A stretch of DNA of 64,000 bases from Lachnospiraceae bacterium MD335 (GCA_000403335.2 KE159631.1:149110-213109); one strand, 5' to 3'; positions 16,344-25,709 are shown, counted from the stretch's first letter. The notes: generated from the sequence alone by a model not told the origin. Made by a program: numbers and translations.

Positions 16344-18644
16344 ATGAGAATTGAAATTCACGTTGACAAACTTTACAGATATGAGCGCAAAGCGGAACCC
16401 TGTTTTATTGGTATTCCGATGAAAAAGGGCACACTTTATGACTTGGACAAGGTGGCGGTGCTGCAAAATAACAGTGTGCTTCCGATCCAGAAAAAAGTGA
16501 CGGCGCGGCATGACGACGGAAGCGTGAAATTTATGTTTCTGCGGTTTCTTGCGGATTTGCCTGCAAACAAAGACGCAGTTCTGATTTGTGACACAAACGC
16601 GCAGGAAGTGCAGGACGCAGACATGTTTGTCATAGAGACAGTACAGGGAGAAAACGGGATTTGCGTCGATACAGGTGCGGTCGCTTTTGCCGTGGAAAAT
16701 AACAGCGACGGTATCTTTCGGCATATTCGGACACAGGAGCGGCAGTATGACAAGGAACAGCTTACCGGTCCCGTGCTTTGCGGCGCGCAGGGAAGCCGGT
16801 ATCATATGCGAATCGGTAAGTGGAGTATTGTGGAAAGCGGGGCAGTGTGTACGATTTTAAAGGCAAAAGGCGTAAATACATGTTCGGAAAATACAGGAAA
16901 GCATATTGATTTTGAAGTGAAATTGACGGCATATGCGAAAAAGCCGTGGATAGAGGTTTCTTACCGGATTATCAACACAACTCCGAACCGGTTTCCGATT
17001 ACATCGCTTGTATTTAAAGTAAAGCACTCCAATAAAAGCGGCAATACGGACGACGGCAAAAAAATGACACATGTGTCAGGAATTAGGACATGTGCGGCGT
17101 CGTCAAACTATAAGACGGACTTTGTAATCAGTCATAACGGAGAAGACGTATCTGTATGCGCGGATGCAGAAAGCCTTGTGTACGAGGCAAACGAGCATTT
17201 TGCGGAAGTTTTTTACGGTACATTCTTTGCGGACAGCACGGACGCGGAAGGCGGCGTGTGCGCGACGATTTTTCAGGCACAGCAAAACTATCCCAAGGCG
17301 GTACGCGCAGACGCGGAGGGCGTGTCGGTAATGCTGGTTCCTGAGGTCACGTCGGATTCCGGTGTGGATAAGGTGGTTATGGAATCGGGAATGTCGCGGG
17401 AGCAGAAGTTTTTGCTGCATTTTCATGATGCCGAAGAGACACTTGAGGCGCTTGATAACAGGAGTCTGATTTATCAGATGCCGGACAGACCGTATGTGCT
17501 GCCCGAGGTGCATCAGGCATCGGGATGTTATCTTGATGTTTTTACAAAGAAGTTTCTTCCGGAGGCGGAGCAGGCGTTGATTGCGAATGCGGACGGTCAT
17601 GCGCGGGCGTACGGAATGCTGAACTTTGGCGATACTCCGGATATGAATTACACGACGCAGGGCAGGGGCGGCGGCGATTTGGTATGGAGTAATAACGAGT
17701 ACGACTTTCCGCACGCTTGCGCCCTATTATATGTAAGGAACGGGACACGGCGTTTCCTCGATTACAATATCGCGGCAGTCAGCCACTGGATGGATGTGGA
17801 CGTGTGTCATTTTAGTGAAAACCCGCTGTTTTTGGGTGGACAGTGGGAGCATACGAACGGGCATTGCCGCGGCAATGTCAGACGGCATGAGGATTTGATG
17901 GTCTGCTCGCACCAGTGGGTGGAGGGGCTTTTGGACTATTATCATTTTACGGGCGATGAGCGGGGGCTGGAAACGGCGCTTGGCATCGGCGAGAATGTGC
18001 TTCGGCTTTTGGATACGCCGATGTACGCGAAAGTCGGTGAGATTAATGCGCGGGAAACAGGCTGGGCGCTTCGCTCTCTGACAGCGCTTTATGTGGAAAC
18101 GAACGATAAAAAGTGGCTTGCGAAGGCGGACAAAATCGTACAGGATTTTAGAGTATGGGGTGAGCAGTACGGCGGAGACTGGCTTGCGCCGTACACGGAT
18201 AACACAGTGATTCGTGTTGGCTTTATGATCTCGGTGGCAGTGGGCAGTCTGATGCGCTATTACCGCGTATTTCCGAGTATGGAATTAAAGGAAATGATGG
18301 TCAATGCGGTGGACGATTTGATTGAAAACTTCTATATGGAGCGCACGGGACTGTTTTATTATAAGGAGCTGCCAAGTTTAAACAGACTTGGAACAAATAC
18401 ACTTTTGCTGGAGTCGCTTGTCATTGCCTATGAGCTGACAGGGGATGCGGAATATCTGAAATATGGAGAACAAACGTTCAAAAAGGCGCTTTATGCATCA
18501 GGGGGCAGTTCCCTTGGAAAGAAGATGATATACGGTGACGCTGTTGTGGCAGGAAACGGAAGTACGAAAAGCTTTGGTCAGTGCTTTATTCCGCTGGCGA
18601 CGTACTACAAGGCGATTATGGAAAGCGGATTATATCAGGGATAG
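16344..18644 (+). CDS. PcRGLX/YetA-like protein, putative rhamnogalacturonan lyase (PL26-like)
   Basis: A 766-residue protein with the layout of the PcRGLX/YetA family: an N-terminal beta-sandwich (about 1-290, including MRIEIHVDKLYRYERKAEPC and RHDDGSVKFMFLRFL), a linker, and an alpha/alpha barrel (about 400-760). Family-typical segments in the barrel are AVSHWMDVDVCHFSENPLFLGG, NGHCRGNVRRHEDLMVCSHQWVEGLLDYYHFTGD and ETGWALRSLTALY. There is no signal peptide, so it would act on short imported oligosaccharides in the cytoplasm. The start at 16344 has AAAGGAG 8 nt upstream. The following gene belongs to a different system. No pectin transporter or other carbohydrate enzyme is nearby. The family call is moderate to good; the substrate is inferred. 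Confidence 0.68.
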   Translation: MRIEIHVDKLYRYERKAEPCFIGIPMKKGTLYDLDKVAVLQNNSVLPIQKKVTARHDDGSVKFMFLRFLADLPANKDAVLICDTNAQEVQDADMFVIETVQGENGICVDTGAVAFAVENNSDGIFRHIRTQERQYDKEQLTGPVLCGAQGSRYHMRIGKWSIVESGAVCTILKAKGVNTCSENTGKHIDFEVKLTAYAKKPWIEVSYRIINTTPNRFPITSLVFKVKHSNKSGNTDDGKKMTHVSGIRTCAASSNYKTDFVISHNGEDVSVCADAESLVYEANEHFAEVFYGTFFADSTDAEGGVCATIFQAQQNYPKAVRADAEGVSVMLVPEVTSDSGVDKVVMESGMSREQKFLLHFHDAEETLEALDNRSLIYQMPDRPYVLPEVHQASGCYLDVFTKKFLPEAEQALIANADGHARAYGMLNFGDTPDMNYTTQGRGGGDLVWSNNEYDFPHACALLYVRNGTRRFLDYNIAAVSHWMDVDVCHFSENPLFLGGQWEHTNGHCRGNVRRHEDLMVCSHQWVEGLLDYYHFTGDERGLETALGIGENVLRLLDTPMYAKVGEINARETGWALRSLTALYVETNDKKWLAKADKIVQDFRVWGEQYGGDWLAPYTDNTVIRVGFMISVAVGSLMRYYRVFPSMELKEMMVNAVDDLIENFYMERTGLFYYKELPSLNRLGTNTLLLESLVIAYELTGDAEYLKYGEQTFKKALYASGGSSLGKKMIYGDAVVAGNGSTKSFGQCFIPLATYYKAIMESGLYQG

Positions 18645-18661
18645 TATGAATGGGGGATAAA

Positions 18662-20683
18662 ATGAAAAAGCGGATAAAACGATATACGGGATTTTTCACA
18701 GCGCTGCTGTTTGCCGTGCTTTTGGGCACTGCAGGACAGACGGTGCAGGCGGCGGAGATCGAGCCGATTTATATTGAAGCAAAGGTGCTTCCTTCGGATG
18801 CCCCGACGTTCGACGTACAGGTGACGGTTCGGAACTTGGGAACGGACTGGGAAGGAATTGTGCGTTTGAAAACGGAAACAGGACTTGGCTACGGAAGCTA
18901 TACGGATTGTGCCTATGACACGGCGCTTTCGCTGCCGGAGGGGAGCACAAAGCAGTTTACAGTCAGGCTGCCGAAGGACAGCATTGACAGGACGGACGGG
19001 TATGTGCGTGTGACGCTGCTGGACAGGAAAATGAATTCCGTGGCGGAGAAGATGTTTCCAAAGCTGCTGCAGAATGACAAGGATGCGCTTTCTATGGGAG
19101 TATTAAGTGATGCGTATGCGTCACTTACGTATTTGGATATGGGCGGAAACGAACTTTACTACGGGGACAGAACCCGCCCGATTAAGCTGGTGCAGCTGCA
19201 GCAGGGAAGTTTTGTGCCGTCGTTAAATGGATTGGCTTTTTTGGTGATTGACAGTTTTAATACACAGGCGCTTACGGACGAAGAGCGGACGGCGATTGAG
19301 TCATGGGTGGACAAAGGCGGCATGTTGATTGTCGGCACGGGAAGTCAGGCAGAGAAAACGCTGGATGGATTATCCTTTTTGGAGATTGAATACAGCGAGG
19401 CGGATGACACGCAGGTGAACGATTTTGGCTGGGATGATTTTGTGGATACGTCCAAGCTTACGATGGTAGATTTTTCAGATCCGAAAGATACCCTCGGAGG
19501 GTATTATCAGTATCTTCAGTGCGGTGCACCGTGGGGAGACGGATCGGTGAGCCTGCTGCCTTGTGCGCTGACGGACCTTGGTGCGCTTGGCGCGGACGCA
19601 TATTTGAATGAAGGAACGCAGGAGTCTTTGGTAGAGCGTTTTTTAAACAACGCGGTTGATATGGCGAAGGCGCCTAATCAGTCAGGAACGCTACAATACA
19701 ATATGGATTACAATTTGGAACGGATTTTTACGATTTTGGGGCGGGGCAGCAACCGTCTGCAGTTTGGCGGTCTGAAGCTGCTTGTGGTTGTGTATGTGAT
19801 TTTTGTAGGACCGGTTTTGTACCTGATTTTACGCGCGTTAAAGAAAAGGGATTTATACTGGATTGCGGTGCCGATTGCGTCGCTTGCGGGCATTTTTCTG
19901 ATTTATTGGGCAGGAAGAGGATTTGAGGTTGCAAGTACAAGCGTATATTCGGTGAGTATGGAGGACCTTTCAGATAAGGAAAATGTAACAACGTATCTGC
20001 GGTGCTATGATGCGGGACATACGGAATGGAGCCTGTCTTTGGCGGACGGGTATACGTATGCAGGTCCGATGATGGGCAGCCGTTATTATTATAGCGATGA
20101 GCAGGAAGGGAGCTATTATCAGCGCATTCAGAAGGAGGGAGAACGGTTTGCAGTCGGTATTCGTCCAAAGAAGGGCTTTGAGGACGCTTATTTTACAGCG
20201 GGTAAGGCTGCGCAGCCGCATACGGGGACGCTTTCGTGGGACGGTGACAAGACGGTTACGAATGAAACGCAGTGGGATTTTCCGTATTTTGCGGTGATTA
20301 CAGATGACAGTCTTTTGATTTACCGCAATCTTGCGGCGGGGGAGCGCTTTAGTTTGGCGGATAGTACATGTGAATATATGGAAACGGTGACAAGGCTGCG
20401 GACAAATTCCAACGTTTATGCTCACAGCAGCAATTCTTATACGCCTGCGGAGGCTTATTATTACGGCTATCTGCGTGAGATGATGTGGGATGACGATGAT
20501 AAGGAGGCGCGTAAGGACATTGATATAAAGGCGGCGCTTGGTATGGGCATTTCGTATGCATGTGTGCGGGCGCAGTCCGACGATGTGATTATCGTGGGTG
20601 TGGCACCGGATTGGAACAAGGCGGCAGACGGTGACTGCAGCGAGGTTTCTTATGGATGTTTGTATGCGATAGTGGAGGAGTAA
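18662..20683 (+). CDS. Exported membrane protein of the ABC/MoxR operon
   Basis: A 673-residue protein. An N-terminal signal peptide (KKRIKRYTGFFTALLFAVLLGTAGQTVQA, cleavage about residue 31) leads to an extracellular beta domain. A glutamine-amidotransferase-like segment follows (about 190-240, FLVIDSFNTQALTDEERTAIESWVDKGGMLIVG). Two membrane helices (about 366-420) then lead into a further domain. Such genes often head operons with an ABC transporter and MoxR/VWA proteins. The start at 18662 has a GGGGGA site. It is followed 1 bp later by the ABC ATPase gene, so the two are translated together. It probably partners the ABC transporter in a cell-envelope process. The exact role is unknown. 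Confidence 0.78.
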   Translation: MKKRIKRYTGFFTALLFAVLLGTAGQTVQAAEIEPIYIEAKVLPSDAPTFDVQVTVRNLGTDWEGIVRLKTETGLGYGSYTDCAYDTALSLPEGSTKQFTVRLPKDSIDRTDGYVRVTLLDRKMNSVAEKMFPKLLQNDKDALSMGVLSDAYASLTYLDMGGNELYYGDRTRPIKLVQLQQGSFVPSLNGLAFLVIDSFNTQALTDEERTAIESWVDKGGMLIVGTGSQAEKTLDGLSFLEIEYSEADDTQVNDFGWDDFVDTSKLTMVDFSDPKDTLGGYYQYLQCGAPWGDGSVSLLPCALTDLGALGADAYLNEGTQESLVERFLNNAVDMAKAPNQSGTLQYNMDYNLERIFTILGRGSNRLQFGGLKLLVVVYVIFVGPVLYLILRALKKRDLYWIAVPIASLAGIFLIYWAGRGFEVASTSVYSVSMEDLSDKENVTTYLRCYDAGHTEWSLSLADGYTYAGPMMGSRYYYSDEQEGSYYQRIQKEGERFAVGIRPKKGFEDAYFTAGKAAQPHTGTLSWDGDKTVTNETQWDFPYFAVITDDSLLIYRNLAAGERFSLADSTCEYMETVTRLRTNSNVYAHSSNSYTPAEAYYYGYLREMMWDDDDKEARKDIDIKAALGMGISYACVRAQSDDVIIVGVAPDWNKAADGDCSEVSYGCLYAIVEE

Positions 20684-20684
20684 T

Positions 20685-21602
20685 ATGCTTTACATTAATA
20701 ATCTGACAAAAAATTACGGTTCGTTCACAGCGGTCAATCATTTGACGCTGCATATTCCGGAGGGTGATTTGTTTGGCTTTGTGGGACCAAATGGCGCAGG
20801 GAAAACGACGACAATCCGCATTGTCTGCGGTTTGCTTAGGGCAAGCGGCGGTCTTGTCGTGATTGGCGATTCCGAGGCGCCGATCGGGAGCCGGGAAATG
20901 AAACGGATGATTGGTTATGTGCCTGATTTTTTCGGTGTGTATGATAATCTGAAGGTGCGGGAATACATGGATATGTACGGTTCGATGTACGGAATGTACT
21001 CGCGGGATATTGCGAAGATTTCGGACGATTTGCTGGAGCTTGTCAATCTCTCCGACAAAAAGGAGGTCTATGTAGATACGCTTTCGCGCGGCATGAAGCA
21101 GCGCCTTTGCGTGGCGAGGGCATTGCTGCACAATCCGAAGCTTCTGATTTTGGACGAGCCAAGCTCAGGGCTTGACCCGCGGGCGCGGGTGGAAATGAAG
21201 GAATTGTTAAAAAATCTACATTCTATGGGCAAGACGATTGTGATTAGCTCGCATATTCTTTCGGAGCTTTCCGAGATGTGTACGAGCATCGGGATTATGA
21301 ACCGCGGGCAGTTGATAACGGCAGGGCGCATTGAGGATATTATGCAGCAGCTTTCGGGTGGGAAACGCATTCATGTACAGGTGATTTCCGATATGGAGAC
21401 GGCGGTGCGGTTTTTGAAGGAGCAGGCGAATGTGCGCGTGGAATCGGTGCGGGAAAATGAAATCATTATTTCGGGCGGCGGCACGGACGAGGAGGTCAGC
21501 GCGCTGATTGGCAGGCTGATACAAAACGAGGTGGTGCTGACGGGTTTTTACAGGGAAGAGGGCAGTTTGGAATCGCTGTTTATGCAGCTTACGGAAATGT
21601 GA
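20685..21602 (+). CDS. ABC transporter ATP-binding protein
   Basis: A 305-residue ABC ATPase of the multidrug/GldA-like type. Walker A is GPNGAGKTT (about 37-45), the signature is LSRGMKQRLCVARAL (about 130-144), Walker B with catalytic Glu is LLILDEPSSGLDP, and the H-loop is VISSHIL. The C-terminal 80 residues form the usual DUF4162-like extension. It energises the ABC-2 permease encoded next. Spacing to the upstream gene is 1 bp. Its stop codon lies inside the first hairpin of a Family II repeat. The substrate is unknown. Confidence 0.93.
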   Translation: MLYINNLTKNYGSFTAVNHLTLHIPEGDLFGFVGPNGAGKTTTIRIVCGLLRASGGLVVIGDSEAPIGSREMKRMIGYVPDFFGVYDNLKVREYMDMYGSMYGMYSRDIAKISDDLLELVNLSDKKEVYVDTLSRGMKQRLCVARALLHNPKLLILDEPSSGLDPRARVEMKELLKNLHSMGKTIVISSHILSELSEMCTSIGIMNRGQLITAGRIEDIMQQLSGGKRIHVQVISDMETAVRFLKEQANVRVESVRENEIIISGGGTDEEVSALIGRLIQNEVVLTGFYREEGSLESLFMQLTEM

Positions 21603-21657
21603 AAAATCTTAGATTTTTCACATGGCAAATTTGTGCAGAGGCACAAATTCGCAGGTA
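21597..21657 (+). repeat. Family II structured intergenic repeat, copy b
   Basis: A perfect 12-bp hairpin ATGTGAAAAATC / GATTTTTCACAT (21597-21608 and 21612-21623) begins inside the last codons of the ABC ATPase gene. It is followed by a second hairpin GCAAATTTGTGC / GCACAAATTCGC (21625-21636 and 21641-21652) and GCAGGTA. The ribosome site of the permease gene lies 10 bp further on. It is related to 15191-15249. Confidence 0.75.
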
Positions 21658-21678
21658 CATTAAGAATGGAGGAATACA

Positions 21679-22578
21679 GTGAGAATTCATATCAATCCGA
21701 TTGTGAAGAAAGATTTACAGGTGACGGCGCGCAGTATGCGTTTTTGCTGGGGTGTATTTGCCTACGAGGTGGTGCTTGTATTGGCGTTTTTGCTCGCGAT
21801 GGCGTTTATTCAGTCGCAGAGTAACAGCATCTACAGCGATAACAATATTTACAGCTATTTCATTGTGCTGTTTCCCGTGCTTGCGATTGCGCAGGTGTGC
21901 ATTGTGGCGCTGACTGTTCCGATAATCACGGCATCGTCGATTTCAGGCGAGCGGGAGCGCCAGACATTTGACATTATGCTCACGACGTGTATGTCGCCGT
22001 TTTCGATTGTGGTCGGGAAAGTGATTTCGGCGGTTATCCGCATTTTGTTTTTTGTGGTGGCGGGAATGCCGATTATGGCGCTTTCCTTTATCGCGGGCGG
22101 TCTTGGATGGAGCAGTCTGTTTTATTTTGTGCTTACGATTGTTCTGCTGTCGATTTTGTCGGGGAGCATTGGGATTTTGTGTTCCGCACTTTGCCGTAAG
22201 TCCATAACGGCGGTGATTTTGTCGTTTGCGTTTTATTTTGTGATTTATTTTATGACGTTTGTGCCGATGATTTTAAAGTATGTGTGGACCAAGGGGAAGA
22301 GCGCGGGCGAGTCCATGCTGTTTTTGCTCGCAAATCCGTTTGTGTTTTTTGAGGAGTTTTTCATGCAGATTATGAGAGGAGAATCGCTGTTTGGGACGGC
22401 AGGCTCAAACTTTTCCAGGCAGGAGGTCGGTTTTCTGACGTATCATTTGTCGCAGGGGAAAACGTGGCTGTTTTTGTCGGCGGCGTGTCTGTTTGTATTG
22501 TCGCTGGTCTTTATGATTGCTGCGGCATGGAAGATTAATCCGATGCATGGGACAGTTGGGAAGAAAGTAAGGAAGTAA
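21679..22578 (+). CDS. ABC-2 type transporter permease
   Basis: A 299-residue integral membrane protein with about six helices, pairing with the preceding ATPase. Typical ABC-2 permease features are the amphipathic N-terminus INPIVKKDLQVTARS, the extracellular loop after helix 1, and the segment ITASSISGERERQTFDIMLTTCMSPFSIVVGKV (about 87-118). The start codon is GTG at 21679 with GGAGG 6-7 nt upstream. The gap from the ATPase gene is filled by a Family II repeat. The substrate is unknown; in related operons the transporter works with MoxR/VWA proteins on envelope processes. Confidence 0.88.
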   Translation: MRIHINPIVKKDLQVTARSMRFCWGVFAYEVVLVLAFLLAMAFIQSQSNSIYSDNNIYSYFIVLFPVLAIAQVCIVALTVPIITASSISGERERQTFDIMLTTCMSPFSIVVGKVISAVIRILFFVVAGMPIMALSFIAGGLGWSSLFYFVLTIVLLSILSGSIGILCSALCRKSITAVILSFAFYFVIYFMTFVPMILKYVWTKGKSAGESMLFLLANPFVFFEEFFMQIMRGESLFGTAGSNFSRQEVGFLTYHLSQGKTWLFLSAACLFVLSLVFMIAAAWKINPMHGTVGKKVRK

Positions 22579-22579
22579 G

Positions 22580-22735
22580 GTTACTGTTCATACAGGACTT
22601 AGCATTTACTGCTAAGTCCGTACGGAAACGTACATGCAGCAAGTAAAAATCCATTTGCGCAACGAACTTGTTCGTTTTGCAAATTTTGCATGGATTTATA
22701 CTCGTTACTGGAACGGAGTGAACAATAACAGCGGT
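22580..22735 (+). repeat. Family I structured repeat, copy 3 (most complete)
   Basis: Outer inverted arms GTTACTGTTCA (22580-22590) and TGAACAATAAC (22719-22729) match at 10 of 11 positions. Inside are hairpin A, GGACTTAGCA / TGCTAAGTCC (22595-22604 and 22610-22619), and hairpin B, AAATCCAT / ATGGATTT (22647-22654 and 22690-22697), with a nested AACGAAC / GTTCGTT stem. The order is shared with the copies at 30813 and 36584, but hairpin A has a different sequence that still pairs perfectly. It fills most of the 299-bp gap between the permease and coiled-coil genes. Confidence 0.7.
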
Positions 22736-22877
22736 TTTTGCATAAAGCGAAGAAGTCATTGAAAAGTGGGAAGACTTACAGTATGATAAAAGTACAGGAG
22801 TTTGTTAGGGAGCAAAGATTTTGGGGCTGTAAATATGGGTTACAACAGTTTAGACATATGTAGAAAGAGAAAACGGA

Positions 22878-24218
22878 ATGGAACAAAACGAATTTCTGAA
22901 AATCATTAAAACATACCGCCGCAGGCTGAATATGGCAGAGTTTCTGAAAATCCTGTTGTTTGCGCTGTGCGTCGGTGCTGGCGCGGGGATTGTTCTGCAG
23001 GCAGCGGCTTTTATCACACCGATATATTATGTGAATCTATATGCCATTATGGCATTGCTTCTTGCAGTATTGGCGGCGGTTGCAGGCGCGTTTGTGAAAC
23101 GGATAAATATGGAGCAGGCGGCGCTTGCGATGGACCGTTTTGGCTTTGCGGAGCGGATTGTGACCGCTTATGAGAATTTGGCGCGGGAGGGCGATTTGAT
23201 TGTATTGCAGCGGGAGGACGCGATAGAAAAGCTGCGTGCGCATCAGGACAGGATACGCATTCCGCTGATGCCGCCTTTTCGGAAAATCTTTTTGCTTTTG
23301 GGAATGCTGGCGCTTGCAGCGGGGCTTGCGTTTGTGCCTTCTGTGACGAAGGAGCGCGCCTCGGAACAGCAGAGCGTGAAAAAGGAGGCAAAGGAGAAGA
23401 CGCAGGAGCTGGAGGAGCTTGTGGAAACCTTGGAGGAGCTTGCGCAGGAGGAGGCGCTGACGCCGGAGCAGCAGGCGCAATTACAGGAAATGATTGAGAG
23501 CCTTGAGTCGTCGCTATCCGAGTATCAGCAGGCGGTTTCGTCGCAGATGCTTGCGGCGGCGTCACAAAAGCTGGATTATAAGTATCAGAATATGGCGGAT
23601 CAAATGTCCTCCCTTGCGCAGAGCTTGCAGAACGGCGCGTCGGTGTCGGCGGCGTCTTTGGAGGCAATGCAGGAGATGGCACAGCAGCTGCAGAAAATGG
23701 GCGGGCAGCAGCTTGCGCAGAACGGACAAAATGGAAACGGGAATAATGGACAGAACGGTCAAGGCGAAAACGGTCAGAATGGGCAGAACGGACAAAACGG
23801 AAACGGGAATAATGGACAGAACGGACAGAACGGAAACGGTCAGGGCGGACAGGGACAGAATGGTCAAAGCGGTCAGGGGAACGGTCAGGACGGCGATGGT
23901 CAGGGCGGTCAAGGCAACGGTGACGGAAACGGCGGGAACGGCAGAGGCACGGGCAGCAGCGACAATGCGCATGATTATGTCAGTGTTCCGAATGCGATTG
24001 CGGACAGTGAAAATCTGACGGGAAACGCCGGAAATCATGATGATTCCGACTTTTTCCGCGCGCAGAACGGATTGAGCTGGGAAGGTGAGCATATTTCCCA
24101 CGAGGCGGTTATCGGCAGTTATGAGCAGAACGCTTATGAGGGCATTTCGGCGGGGAAATATCCAAGCGGTATGGAGGATATTATTAAGGAGTATTTTGCA
24201 AGCTTTAACACGCCATAA
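22878..24218 (+). CDS. Membrane-anchored coiled-coil protein with an Asn/Gly/Gln repeat tract
   Basis: A 446-residue protein. Two N-terminal membrane helices (about 22-48 and 50-74) and a third (about 136-156) lead to a long charged coiled coil (about 158-275, Glu/Gln-rich). A low-complexity tract of NGQ/GNG units follows (about 281-358), then a short ordered tail ending GMEDIIKEYFASFNTP. The layout resembles DUF4175-like membrane proteins found in MoxR/DUF58/VWA operons. The ribosome site is weak (AAAGAG). The Asn/Gly/Gln tract contains internal direct DNA repeats of about 66 bp and could change length. Function is unknown; a structural or tethering role is an inference. Confidence 0.78.
   Translation: MEQNEFLKIIKTYRRRLNMAEFLKILLFALCVGAGAGIVLQAAAFITPIYYVNLYAIMALLLAVLAAVAGAFVKRINMEQAALAMDRFGFAERIVTAYENLAREGDLIVLQREDAIEKLRAHQDRIRIPLMPPFRKIFLLLGMLALAAGLAFVPSVTKERASEQQSVKKEAKEKTQELEELVETLEELAQEEALTPEQQAQLQEMIESLESSLSEYQQAVSSQMLAAASQKLDYKYQNMADQMSSLAQSLQNGASVSAASLEAMQEMAQQLQKMGGQQLAQNGQNGNGNNGQNGQGENGQNGQNGQNGNGNNGQNGQNGNGQGGQGQNGQSGQGNGQDGDGQGGQGNGDGNGGNGRGTGSSDNAHDYVSVPNAIADSENLTGNAGNHDDSDFFRAQNGLSWEGEHISHEAVIGSYEQNAYEGISAGKYPSGMEDIIKEYFASFNTP
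23715..23948 (+). repeat. In-gene tandem repeat coding NGQ/GNG tract
   Basis: Short degenerate units such as AACGGACAGAACGGT recur. One block, starting CAGAACGGACAAAA, is repeated 66 bp later (23718 and 23784) with one difference. The tract lies wholly within the coiled-coil protein gene. Confidence 0.75.
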
Positions 24219-24319
24219 TAGAAGAATGTGCGCTCGGTTGTGCTGCGAAAGTATTTTGGATACGAAGGACAGCGTATGGGAACGGTTTTGGGAACCATGG
24301 AATAGGAAAGGAACGGTAA

Positions 24320-25687
24320 ATGACATATACAGTAATTTACAGGATGTTGCCTATTGCGGAGGCGTCAGTCAGGGCGTATTGTTTTTACCGTTTGGTAAAG
24401 CCGTTTCTGTGTTCTCCCGGGATGCTGCAAAAGCGGGGGCGTGTGCGCCTGGTTGGTGTGGCATACGCTTTAATTATGATATTGCTTCCTATCATGCCGT
24501 TTGTCGGGGACGCTTATACGGCGTATGGTTTGGGAAGTCTGATGATGTTTTTGGTTCTTTGTTTGACAGATAAAAGAAACTATAAACAGAAAGCGTTTCT
24601 TGTCATGGTCTTTTTTTCCTTGAACTGGCTTTCTTCGGCAATGGCGGAAATCATTTACGATAACCTGTATGCATTTGCCGAGCGCACTGATTACATGAGA
24701 AGTCATTTGGATATGTGGGTTGCGCTTTATATCGGGGTAAGTGCGGTTTATCTTTTGCTGGAGTTTTTGTTTACGGCGGTTGCGATTTGGCAGGTGCTAA
24801 GGGCGTACAAAAACAAGCGGACGGACATGCGGGGCAGGGAGTTGATTATGCTGTCGCTCCCTTCGCTTATGGGCGTGATGGCGTATCAGATTATACAGCA
24901 TCACCGCATGTTTTATATTGTGGAGGGCGGCGAAAATAAGGTCGGTTATGATTTTCTGATGGTGCTGTTTTACGCGGCGAGCGTGATTGCGATTGTCGTG
25001 GTCATTGTGCTGTATCAGGATATTCGGGCAATGGAGGACGAAAACCGGCAGACGGAGTTTCTTGCCATGCAGATGGACAGTATCCGGCGGCATATTGGGC
25101 ATGTGGAGAGTCTTTATCAAAATATCCGCAGCGCGAGGCATGATATGACGAACCATATTGTCACCCTGGAACGGCTTTATGAGGAAAATAAGACGAAGGA
25201 GGCAGTCGCGTACGGAACCGACTTAAAGGCTGCGCTTTTGGAAGTTACGGGAGAGATCCAAAGCGGCAATCCTGTGACGGACGTTATTTTACAGGAGCGG
25301 AAAAAAGAGGCGGAACAAAAGAACGTACGTTTTGAAATTGCGTTTTATTATCCGAACGGGGCGGCTATCAATGCGTTTGATGTGAGCGTGATTTTGCACA
25401 ATGCGCTGCAAAATGCGATAGAATATGCGGCGGAGTGTGAGGTGCCGTTTATTTCCATTCGGTCCTATCACAGGAAGAATGCGTATATGATAGAGGTCTG
25501 CAACAGCTTTTGCGGGACTTTGGAATGGGACGCGCAGAGCGGGCTGCCGATTACGTCAAAGCCGGGGGATGGTCATGGGTATGGATTGTCCAATATCCGC
25601 AGGGTGGCACACAAATATAATGGAGAGCTTGCGGTTGACCTGAAGGACGGGGTGTTTTGCTTGAGTGTGATGCTGATGATGGCGTGA
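24320..25687 (+). CDS. GHKL-type sensor histidine kinase
   Basis: A 455-residue kinase of the AgrC/GHKL type. The N-terminal half has about six membrane helices (about residues 40-240). The phospho-acceptor is the His in SARHDMTNHIVTLERLY (about 274), followed by the N box LHNALQNAIEYA and the G box GDGHGYGLSNIRRVAHKYNG. It probably senses a peptide or membrane signal. No LytTR-type response regulator is adjacent, so it is an orphan in this window. It starts 102 bp after the coiled-coil gene in the same direction. It lies where other genes of the ABC/MoxR operon would be expected, so it may be an accessory insertion. Confidence 0.85.
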   Translation: MTYTVIYRMLPIAEASVRAYCFYRLVKPFLCSPGMLQKRGRVRLVGVAYALIMILLPIMPFVGDAYTAYGLGSLMMFLVLCLTDKRNYKQKAFLVMVFFSLNWLSSAMAEIIYDNLYAFAERTDYMRSHLDMWVALYIGVSAVYLLLEFLFTAVAIWQVLRAYKNKRTDMRGRELIMLSLPSLMGVMAYQIIQHHRMFYIVEGGENKVGYDFLMVLFYAASVIAIVVVIVLYQDIRAMEDENRQTEFLAMQMDSIRRHIGHVESLYQNIRSARHDMTNHIVTLERLYEENKTKEAVAYGTDLKAALLEVTGEIQSGNPVTDVILQERKKEAEQKNVRFEIAFYYPNGAAINAFDVSVILHNALQNAIEYAAECEVPFISIRSYHRKNAYMIEVCNSFCGTLEWDAQSGLPITSKPGDGHGYGLSNIRRVAHKYNGELAVDLKDGVFCLSVMLMMA

Positions 25688-25709
25688 TAATGTTGTAAAG
25701 AGAGAGGTT

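Noticed and set aside
17103-17714. 203-codon minus-strand open frame
   Set aside because: It is antisense to the PcRGLX-like gene, very Arg/His-rich and without a start signal.
22580-22735. CRISPR array or IS end
   Set aside because: The inverted arms suggested a mobile-element end or CRISPR, but there are no regularly spaced repeats, no cas genes and no transposase; a structured repeat fits better.
23047-24326. Several long open frames opposite or alongside the coiled-coil gene
   Set aside because: They arise from the repetitive GC-rich Asn/Gly/Gln coding tract; compositions are Pro/Ser/Ala/Arg-rich and none has a ribosome site.
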